DNA of 19,799 nucleotides from an uncultured Bacilli bacterium (GTDB taxonomy: Bacteria; Bacillota_I; Bacilli_A; RF39; UBA660). The position numbers and the translations under genes were made by a program. Location of the stretch: the NCBI GenBank assembly GCA_944363995.1, contig CALVVV010000020.1:1-19799 (forward strand), given 5' to 3'. This document shows positions 14,500-19,799 of the stretch, one piece after another. A model generated the notes under the pieces. The model was not told where the DNA came from. It saw only the letters and a program-made list of their open reading frames with translations, and ran no database searches. Position 1 is the first letter of the stretch. Every line of letters starts with the position of its first letter.

Positions 14500-16134
14500 A
14501 TGAAAGAATATGCAGATATATTATTACCAAATATTGATAAAACAATCGAAGATTATAAAAAGATATATCCTAATCGTAATCTAAGTGAAGGTGCTATTGT
14601 AACAAGATATGCTCCAAGTCCAACAGGATATGTTCACATGGGAGCATTATATTCCGCTTTTATTGCTAGCAAAATGGCGAAACAAAGTAACGGAATTTTC
14701 TTTTTAAGAATCGAAGATACCGATAAAAAAAGAGAGATTGAAAATGGTGTAACTGGAATTATTAAAGATTTAAAAAATTATGGTATTAAAATAGATGAAG
14801 GTATGATTAGTGAGACAGAATGGATAGGGGAGTATGGTCCTTATATTCAAAGTCAAAGAAAAGAGATATATCAAACATTTGCTAAACATTTAATTATGAA
14901 TGATTTAGCTTATCCTTGCTTTTGTACCGAAGAAGATTTAGAAAATATTCGTAAAGAACAAGAAAGTATTAAAGATAGAATAGGTTATTATGGTAAATGG
15001 GCAAGAGATAGATATTTATCTCATGAAGAAGTTATTAAGAAAATAAATAATGGTGAAAAATATGTAATAAGATTAAAATCACCTGGCAAATTTGAAAACA
15101 AAATAGTTTATGATGATTTAGTTAAAGGTAAATTAGAACTTCCAGAAAATGATATGGATATTATAATTATCAAAGGTGACGGCTTGCCAACTTATCATTT
15201 TGCTCATTTAGTTGATGATTATTTAATGAAAACTACACATGTCATTAGAGGTGATGAATGGTTATCAAGTGTACCAATTCATTTACAATTGTTTAAAGTA
15301 TTTGGTTTTAAGCCACCAAAATATGCGCATATATCACCATTATTAAAAGATGATAATGGGACAAGAAGAAAACTATCAAAAAGAAAAGATCCTGAAGCTG
15401 CTATTTCGTATTATCACGAAAAAGGAATTCCTACCGAAGCCGTATTATTATATTTATGCACGGTTGCTAATTCTAACTTTGAAATGTGGTATTTACAAAA
15501 TAAGGATAAAACAATTGATGATTTTAAATTAGAGTTTAAAAAAATAAGTGCTAGTGGTTCTTTATTTGATGTTGATAAACTATTAAATATATCTAAAAAT
15601 TATATTAGTTTATTAAGTGCAGTTGATGTTTATAATAAAACATTAGAATATAGTGAAATTTATGATAAAGAATTATTTGATTTATTAACTAAATATAAGG
15701 ATTATAGTATTAATGTCATGAATATTGAAAGAGAGCAAAAGAAACCTCGTAAAGATTTAGCTATGTTTTCTGATTATAAAAAACAAAATTGGTATATGTA
15801 TGATGAATTATTTAATAATTTAAATTATGAATGGCAAAATATAACTGATAAAAAAGAAATTAAAAATATTTTAAATTTATATATTAGTAAATATAATGTT
15901 AATGATGATAAGGATACTTGGTTTAATAAAATGAAAGAAGTTTGTGATGAATTAAATTATGCTTCTGACATGAAAAAATATAAAGAAAATCCCAATAATT
16001 ACAAAGGAAATATTGCAGATATAAGTAATGTTTTAAGAATTGCTTTAACGACTAAAGCAATGACACCTGATTTATATGAAATTATGAAATTGTTAGGAAA
16101 AGAAAAAATAGAAAAAAGATTTAATTTATTTTAG
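14500..16134 (+). CDS. gltX: Glutamyl-tRNA synthetase
   Basis: A 544-aa class I synthetase for tRNA-Glu (and possibly tRNA-Gln if the cell uses the GatCAB route). RYAPSPTGYVHMGAL contains the HIGH-type motif as HMGA (46-49); FLRIEDTDKKRE and DGLPTYHFAHLVDD and HVIRGDEWLSS are family blocks; KMSKS appears as K291-LSKR. The protein is about 50 residues longer than usual: some 30 residues precede the catalytic fold (helical, starting MKEYADILLPNID), and the C-terminal anticodon-binding half is divergent. AAAGGAG (14486-14492) precedes the ATG by 7 nt. Confidence 0.93.
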   Translation: MKEYADILLPNIDKTIEDYKKIYPNRNLSEGAIVTRYAPSPTGYVHMGALYSAFIASKMAKQSNGIFFLRIEDTDKKREIENGVTGIIKDLKNYGIKIDEGMISETEWIGEYGPYIQSQRKEIYQTFAKHLIMNDLAYPCFCTEEDLENIRKEQESIKDRIGYYGKWARDRYLSHEEVIKKINNGEKYVIRLKSPGKFENKIVYDDLVKGKLELPENDMDIIIIKGDGLPTYHFAHLVDDYLMKTTHVIRGDEWLSSVPIHLQLFKVFGFKPPKYAHISPLLKDDNGTRRKLSKRKDPEAAISYYHEKGIPTEAVLLYLCTVANSNFEMWYLQNKDKTIDDFKLEFKKISASGSLFDVDKLLNISKNYISLLSAVDVYNKTLEYSEIYDKELFDLLTKYKDYSINVMNIEREQKKPRKDLAMFSDYKKQNWYMYDELFNNLNYEWQNITDKKEIKNILNLYISKYNVNDDKDTWFNKMKEVCDELNYASDMKKYKENPNNYKGNIADISNVLRIALTTKAMTPDLYEIMKLLGKEKIEKRFNLF

Positions 16135-16145
16135 ATTTTTTTTTG

Positions 16146-16151
16146 TATAAT
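16146..16151 (+). promoter_or_regulatory. -10 box of the cation exchanger gene
   Basis: TATAAT just after the T-run that follows gltX, with TG directly before it. The start would fall near 16158, at AGGTGAT. No strong -35 box is visible. Confidence 0.45.
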
Positions 16152-16167
16152 AGTGTTAGGTGATATT

Positions 16168-17085
16168 GTGTTATTAAATATATTTTTATTATTTCTAGGT
16201 TTAATATTAATTGTAATTTCATCTAATATTTTTGTCGAAAGTTCTTCGGATTTAGCTACTAGCTTTAAAATTCCAAAAATGGTTATAGCTTTAACAATAG
16301 CATCTTTTAGTACTTGTGCACCAGAACTTGCAATATCATTTAATAGTATTAGTTCTAACAATTATGATATAACAATAGCAAATGTAATAGGTAGTTGTAT
16401 TGTAAATATTTTATTTATAATTGGTCTTGCTAGTATTATAAAACCAGTTAAGGTTAAAACTACAACGGTTGCAAAAGAATTGCCACTTTTAGTTATTACA
16501 ACGATAATATTTTCTATACTTTTTCTTGATGGCCAATTATCAAGATATGATGCAGGAATTTTAATTTTGTTGTTTTGTTTATTTTGTTTATATTTATATA
16601 AAATGATAAAAAGATTTAAAAAAATTGCTGAGGAACATAATAAAATTAAAGCAATTATTTTAACATTATTGTCGATGGTTATAATCGTTTTATCTAGTGA
16701 TTTAATAGTTGATTCTACATTATATTTATCAGAAAAGCTAAATATTGCAACGAAATTAATATCAATGTTTGTGATAGCAATTGGAACTTCATTGCCAGAG
16801 CTGATGATTACAATAACTTCTGCTAAAAAAGGTGAATTTGATATGACGGTTGGCAATATTATAGGTACCAATATATTTAATATATGTATTGTTTTAGGAT
16901 TGCCTACTTTAATTTATGGCTCAATTTCTAGTAAAGCTTTTAATTGGATTGATTTAATTATTGTTGTTTTATCAGCTTTAGTATTTTATCTTCAGAGTAA
17001 AAGTGAACGAGTAATAACAAGATTTGAAGGTATTATAATGGTGTTATTATTTATTTGTTATTATACATATTTGTTAATTTTGTAA
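16168..17085 (+). CDS. CaCA-family sodium/calcium exchanger-like membrane protein
   Basis: A 305-aa integral membrane protein with about ten hydrophobic segments in two similar halves. The two alpha-repeats are FSTCAPELAISFNSI (first half) and IGTSLPELMITITSA followed by GNIIGTNIFNICIVLG (second half); the Glu in each PEL is the ion-binding residue of this superfamily. The first repeat carries STCAPEL where GTSLPEL is usual, keeping the Pro-Glu pair. Transport direction and ion cannot be read from sequence. I chose GTG 16168 because AGGTGAT (16158-16164) is 4 nt upstream; an earlier in-frame GTG at 16153 would lie before this site. Confidence 0.85.
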   Translation: MLLNIFLLFLGLILIVISSNIFVESSSDLATSFKIPKMVIALTIASFSTCAPELAISFNSISSNNYDITIANVIGSCIVNILFIIGLASIIKPVKVKTTTVAKELPLLVITTIIFSILFLDGQLSRYDAGILILLFCLFCLYLYKMIKRFKKIAEEHNKIKAIILTLLSMVIIVLSSDLIVDSTLYLSEKLNIATKLISMFVIAIGTSLPELMITITSAKKGEFDMTVGNIIGTNIFNICIVLGLPTLIYGSISSKAFNWIDLIIVVLSALVFYLQSKSERVITRFEGIIMVLLFICYYTYLLIL

Positions 17086-17108
17086 AATCTGAAATGATAA
17101 ATTATAAT
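17080..17108 (+). promoter_or_regulatory. SigA-type promoter of the 17150 gene
   Basis: TTGTAA (17080-17085), exact 17-base spacer, TATAAT (17103-17108). The -35 box overlaps the exchanger's stop codon. Predicted start near 17115. Confidence 0.6.
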
Positions 17109-17149
17109 ATAATTTTGATAATATAAAATCTATAAAGGAAGTGAATTAT

Positions 17150-18949
17150 ATGATAGAAGAAAATGAAATATTAACAACAGAAAAATTACAAGAGCTAATT
17201 ATAGAAAACGCAGATTATAAAGGAAATGAATACTTAAAATATTTAGTTGATAATCAAATAATATCTGGAATAAGTTATAAAAATTTTAAAAAACTTTGGG
17301 AATTTATAAAAAGAAAAGATATATATAATGTTTATGATTATAAATTTCTTAATACAATATGTAAAAATATGATTTTATTATATAATGATATTGAAGATGA
17401 TGAAACATTAGAACCTGAAGAGAAAAAAAAGCTTAATAATTTTAATGAAGTTTTACAATCTTTTTATAAAATTATTGATGATGGTGAATTGCAAAAATTT
17501 GATTCATTAATAAATATTCTTGTAAGTAATAATAACGACAAAAGAGAAAAAATAAAATTAATGATTGATACTGTTTTAAATTTTAAAAAGTATATACAGT
17601 TAATAGAAGAAGTTATAGCACAAGGCAAATTAAATTATAGAGAAAAATATGCTTTAATTGAATTATTAAAATATCATTATGATTATTCCGAATCAGCATA
17701 TTCTTATCAGGAGTTTGAAAGAGAATTTTATCCTGATGATGAAACAATAAATAATATATTTTCGTTAAAAGATTTAAGAACATTTATTAGTATTTGCCAC
17801 GAAGTACAAATAGCTAAAATTAATGAGCTAACTGAAAATGATTTTTATGGTGATGCTGTATACATGATAAAAAATGAAATTACTAAATTATTAACTAATA
17901 TTAAATATTATGGAGATGAATCTTTAGATACGATTGGAATAGAATCATCAGCATTAAAAGATTTAAGAGATAATATTAATGATGAAGATATAAAAGAAGA
18001 ATTATCTAAATATATTATTTTCATGAGTTTAATTGATTCAATTTTAAGAATAGAAGATATAAAAAAATTAAAAAAAATAGCTTGTCGAATATCAGATTTT
18101 AAAAATAATAATGATAGTATATATACAATTTATAGTTATACCGAACATCTAGCAAAAAGAATTAAAGAAATTTATGCTATTGAAATAAAAGAAAAATTAT
18201 TTAATTTTAATGATTTAAAAGGTTTAAATGATAAAACATATTTGCGTACTAATTCTAAATTTACAGCCGAGAGTAAAATATTATATGGTGAAGATATTAC
18301 AGGAAGAAAAGTTGATTATATTGAATTAGCAGGAATTGATTATGTTTTTCTTGTTCATGTATTAAATGCTTATGGTGAAGGTGGAACTATAAAAGATTTT
18401 AAATTTCCTAGAATTGTTGGTAAAGAATATATTTGTTTATCTGCTATTGATAATACCAAAGAAAAAATTGCGGATTCGAAATATAATGATGAAGATCATG
18501 TTTGTCTATTATTTAGTAGTATTACACCAGATCAATTAATTTCAGAATCTTTTGAAGATTTATATTCTTATGGTGATTTAAATAGCTTATCAATAAATTT
18601 TGAAAAAAGAGAAAATTTTAGACCAATAAAAAAACAAATTCAATTAAACAAAGATAAACATACGGAATTTGTATTATATAGGGATTCTTCAAATGGCGAA
18701 ACTATTTATCCAAGTGGAATACTTATTCATGGAAATACACCAACTCAAGCTGAAATTAATGCAGCTGCATATTTAAATATTCCTATTGTTTTTATTAATC
18801 ATGAAAAATATAAAAATCAAGAAAATCATATTGAATTAAAACCTAAAAATGATGAGCCTTATCGTCCTTCATCTGAAGATTATAAAGCTTTTAAAGAAAG
18901 TCTAATAGAATTGCGTGATTCAATAGTAGGAAGGAGTAAAGGTAAATAA
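17150..18949 (+). CDS. 599-aa protein of unknown function, helical with a conserved-looking C-terminal domain
   Basis: I do not recognise the family. No signal peptide or membrane helix is present, so it is probably cytoplasmic. Residues 1 to about 370 are charged and helical (many EEL, KKL and NDI runs), including KREKIKLM and EKKKLNNF segments with coiled-coil character. From about residue 390 the protein looks like an alpha/beta domain: DYVFLVHVLNAYGEGG, EYICLSAIDN, HVCLLFSSITPDQL, then H503-TEFVLYR, YPSGILIHGNTPTQAE and AAAYLNIPIVFINHEKY. That tail reminds me of uncharacterised large proteins of gut Bacillota that end with an H-x-E...R segment and a PIV-I-N strand, but I cannot name a domain. 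ATG 17150 was taken rather than in-frame GTG 17141; AAGGAAGTGA (17135-17144) lies before it. Composition matches its neighbours, so no recent transfer is evident. Confidence 0.7.
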   Translation: MIEENEILTTEKLQELIIENADYKGNEYLKYLVDNQIISGISYKNFKKLWEFIKRKDIYNVYDYKFLNTICKNMILLYNDIEDDETLEPEEKKKLNNFNEVLQSFYKIIDDGELQKFDSLINILVSNNNDKREKIKLMIDTVLNFKKYIQLIEEVIAQGKLNYREKYALIELLKYHYDYSESAYSYQEFEREFYPDDETINNIFSLKDLRTFISICHEVQIAKINELTENDFYGDAVYMIKNEITKLLTNIKYYGDESLDTIGIESSALKDLRDNINDEDIKEELSKYIIFMSLIDSILRIEDIKKLKKIACRISDFKNNNDSIYTIYSYTEHLAKRIKEIYAIEIKEKLFNFNDLKGLNDKTYLRTNSKFTAESKILYGEDITGRKVDYIELAGIDYVFLVHVLNAYGEGGTIKDFKFPRIVGKEYICLSAIDNTKEKIADSKYNDEDHVCLLFSSITPDQLISESFEDLYSYGDLNSLSINFEKRENFRPIKKQIQLNKDKHTEFVLYRDSSNGETIYPSGILIHGNTPTQAEINAAAYLNIPIVFINHEKYKNQENHIELKPKNDEPYRPSSEDYKAFKESLIELRDSIVGRSKGK

Positions 18950-18950
18950 T

Positions 18951-19151
18951 ATGAATAATAGTCAAGACGATTTAATTTTTGCTATTAATGATTTAGTTAA
19001 TGTAACTAGATTAAATGAATTTGAAGAATTAAAAGAATCAATAGATAATATTAATTTAGAAGCAAATAAAATAATAGCAAGTGAAAAAAATAATATATCA
19101 CAAAAGAAGGATAATTATTTAATTAAAGAGAATGATGGAATAGAAAATTAA
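18951..19151 (+). CDS. Small 66-aa helical protein, unknown
   Basis: A hydrophilic peptide starting one base after the stop of the 599-aa gene. Possible ribosome sites are AAGGAG (18931-18936) and AAAGG (18938-18942). Residues about 5-45 (AINDLVNVTRLNEFEELKESIDNINLEANK is the core; see IDNINLEANKI) have a heptad-like hydrophobic spacing suggesting a short coiled coil; the tail is disordered. Tight spacing to the upstream gene and a shared terminator suggest a two-gene unit, perhaps a protein with a small partner. No homologue is recognised. Confidence 0.6.
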   Translation: MNNSQDDLIFAINDLVNVTRLNEFEELKESIDNINLEANKIIASEKNNISQKKDNYLIKENDGIEN

Positions 19152-19163
19152 AACAAAAAAATT

Positions 19164-19184
19164 AAATCAAAAGATTTGATTTTT
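19164..19184 (+). terminator. Intrinsic terminator of the 17150-19151 unit
   Basis: AAATCAA (19164-19170), loop AAGAT, TTGATTT (19176-19182), with T's to 19184. It closes the two-gene unit. Confidence 0.6.
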
Positions 19185-19227
19185 CTTAAACTAGGAAAGT
19201 GTTTTGCAAAATTTTAAGCAAATATTG

Positions 19228-19392
19228 TGACTATTCAGTAAAAATGTTACATAATTATGTAGTCAATTCTCAGTAAAAATGTTACATACATAAATTATTA
19301 TAAAATCATAGTTAAGTTAATTATTAGTAAAAATGTAACATTTTCACTAATTATTAGTTATTAAAAAATGTAACATTTTTACTAATTATTCA
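19228..19392. mobile_element. 165-bp non-coding mini-element with paired IS21-like ends
   Basis: Two direct copies of CAGTAAAAATGTTACATA start at 19236 and 19271 (35 bp apart). Two inverted copies of the core, ATGTAACATTTTCACT (19333-19348) and ATGTAACATTTTTACT (19368-19383), are also 35 bp apart. The outer ends align as inverted repeats beginning TGA (TGACTATTCAGT left; TGAATAATTAGT read from the right, with the following 13 bases identical). Each end therefore has two equally spaced sites facing inward around a ~45-bp centre with no ORF. Paired terminal repeats are typical of IS21-type transposons, so this looks like a MITE or internal deletion product. No clear target duplication is visible. 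A cluster of regulator sites is the alternative. Confidence 0.5.
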
Positions 19393-19423
19393 TAATTTTT
19401 TTCATTTTTTTCACAATTTCCTA

Positions 19424-19452
19424 TTGATTTTTTTTAAATTTAGTATTATCAT
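19424..19452 (+). promoter_or_regulatory. Candidate promoter of a small RNA
   Basis: TTGATT (19424-19429), 17-base spacer, TATCAT (19447-19452), with a predicted start near 19459. Nothing but a short terminated transcript lies downstream. Confidence 0.4.
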
Positions 19453-19458
19453 ATATAT

Positions 19459-19519
19459 GTCTTTTGTTAAAGGCGTTTAGAATTGTTGGGGGAAGAAGTT
19501 ATCGACTTCTTCTTTTTTT
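19459..19519 (+). ncRNA. Candidate ~60-nt small RNA ending in a strong terminator
   Basis: GAAGAAGT (19492-19499), loop TATCG, ACTTCTTC (19505-19512), then seven T (19513-19519), make the strongest terminator hairpin in this gap. It follows a promoter-like pair at correct spacing, and no gene ends nearby: the last upstream ORF already has its own terminator at 19164. TTAAAGGC (19467-19474) could also pair with GCCTTTAA (19520-19527), but the latter lies beyond the T-run. A 7-codon ATG ORF at 19457 lacks a ribosome site. Class not recognised. Confidence 0.4.
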
Positions 19520-19584
19520 GCCTTTAAAACCTTTCTTTTTTTGTCATATTATTTTAACACATAAATTTAATTAGTATAAAATAA

Positions 19585-19645
19585 TTTGCGAGAAAATAAA
19601 AAAATTAGAATAAATTAATATTCTAATCTATATTTTACTTGCAAA
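19585..19645. promoter_or_regulatory. Long imperfect palindrome overlapping the pilin-gene -35 box
   Basis: Nested arms: TTTGC (19585-19589) with GCAAA (19641-19645), AAAATA (19593-19598) with TATTTT (19631-19636), ATTAGAATA (19604-19612) with TATTCTAAT (19619-19627). Twenty pairs are separated by short bulges and a 6-base loop. No T-run follows. The right arm overlaps the -35 box at 19639-19644, which makes an operator role plausible. Confidence 0.5.
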
Positions 19646-19667
19646 AATAATAAAAAAAATATATAAT
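19639..19667 (+). promoter_or_regulatory. SigA-type promoter of the prepilin-like gene
   Basis: TTGCAA (19639-19644), exact 17-base spacer, TATAAT (19662-19667). Predicted start near 19674, just before the AGGAGAGG ribosome site (19681-19688). Confidence 0.65.
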
Positions 19668-19692
19668 TAATCTATAGAATAGGAGAGGTAAT

Positions 19693-19799
19693 ATGGTTAA
19701 ATTAACAAATAGCAAAAATGGGGGGGGGTTATTTACTAAATAAAGCTTTTACTTTAATCGAATTAATAGGTGTATTAATAATACTAGCAGTAATATCAT
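19693..19799 (+). CDS. Prepilin-type surface protein, start of gene, out of frame through a poly-G tract (3' truncated)
   Basis: ATG 19693 lies 4 nt after AGGAGAGG (19681-19688) and encodes MVKLTNSKN followed by nine G, then LFTK and a stop at 19741-19743. Frame +1 after the G-run reads YLLNKAFTLIELIGVLIILA, a textbook class III/type IV prepilin signal (KxFTLIE followed by a hydrophobic helix), open to the window end. Eight G (or any loss of one base) would join the two into a continuous protein. With nine G, an internal ATG at 19718 (its G is the first of the run) is itself in frame with the pilin segment, but has no Shine-Dalgarno site. Large surface proteins in this kind of organism can begin with such a signal, so the gene may encode a relative of the protein at 1-1095. 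Confidence 0.7.
19720..19728 (+). repeat. Homopolymer of nine G (candidate phase-variation tract)
   Basis: A run of nine G in a genome where G+C is about a quarter is far from chance. It lies 27 bases inside the reading frame and directly sets the frame of the downstream pilin signal, the classic position of slipped-strand contingency loci. Confidence 0.75.

Noticed and set aside
15350..15532. 60-codon plus-strand frame inside gltX
   Set aside because: Out-of-frame shadow overlapping the KLSKR motif region.
16362..16871. 169-codon minus-strand open frame with hydrophobic residues
   Set aside because: It is antisense to the cation exchanger; hydrophobic codons (ATT, TTA, AAT) mirror into long open frames in AT-rich membrane genes.
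19228..19392. CRISPR array
   Set aside because: Repeats are ~17 bp, only two per orientation, and spacers are 17-18 bp; the two pairs are inverted relative to each other.
19228..19392. Replication origin iterons
   Set aside because: No DnaA boxes (TTATNCACA) or dnaA/dnaN neighbours; the symmetric inward geometry favours transposon ends.
1..19799. Mycoplasma genetic code (TGA = Trp)
   Set aside because: yhcG, ireB and trmR all end at TGA with tight overlap or spacing to the next start, and Trp is encoded by TGG throughout.
1..19799. tRNA or rRNA genes
   Set aside because: No cloverleaf with GGTTCGA-type T loop and no rRNA-like stretch was seen on either strand by eye.

Overview
The window is very AT-rich, with a coding GC content of roughly 20-25%. 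Its gene content and order are those of a low-GC Bacillota, most likely an uncultured, host-associated member of Bacilli near the Mollicutes (RF39-like); the lineage is inferred, not shown. TGA is a true stop here: several genes end in TGA at tight overlaps (ATGA, GTGA), so the mycoplasma code (TGA = Trp) is excluded. Two Bacillus-type synteny blocks stand out: alaS-ireB(yrzL)-ruvX(yrrK)-yrzB-mltG(yrrL)-trmR(yrrM), and tkt-sirA(yneE)-yneF.

Layout. 1-1095: 3' end of a large surface protein with Ig-like and DUF6273-type domains. Its last ~45 codons and the ~60 bases after the stop are strikingly GC-rich and look like a hypervariable, diversity-generating-retroelement (DGR) type region. 1096-1412: inverted repeats, a strong bidirectional terminator and a promoter. 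1413-5316: overlapping operon of a dNMP-kinase-like P-loop protein, a YhcG PDDEXK nuclease, cmk and an unusually compact alaS. 5353-11515: promoter, then ireB-ruvX-yrzB-mltG-trmR, a membrane-anchored lytic-transglycosylase-like protein, a TtcA-type thiolation enzyme, an overlapping radical SAM protein, and a small lipoprotein gene broken by a one-base frameshift near its start.

11516-11818: a structured RNA of ~180 nt with its own extended -10 promoter and a terminator formed by its closing stem, best read as 6S RNA. 11819-17085: transketolase, a SirA-like DnaA inhibitor, YneF, GluRS and a CaCA-family cation exchanger, several with their own promoters placed so that the mRNA leader would be only about 10 nt. 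17150-19151: a 599-aa protein of unknown function followed by a 66-aa helical protein.

19152-19692: a terminator, a 165-bp mini-element with symmetric paired repeats (IS21-like ends without a transposase), a candidate small RNA, and a palindrome overlapping the -35 box of the last gene. 19693-19799: start of a prepilin-type surface protein gene with a run of nine G immediately before the pilin signal, a probable phase-variable switch.

As a whole, core genes (translation, nucleotide metabolism, cell wall, replication control) are bracketed by two surface-protein loci that carry different candidate variation mechanisms: C-terminal hypermutation at the left edge and an N-terminal poly-G switch at the right edge.
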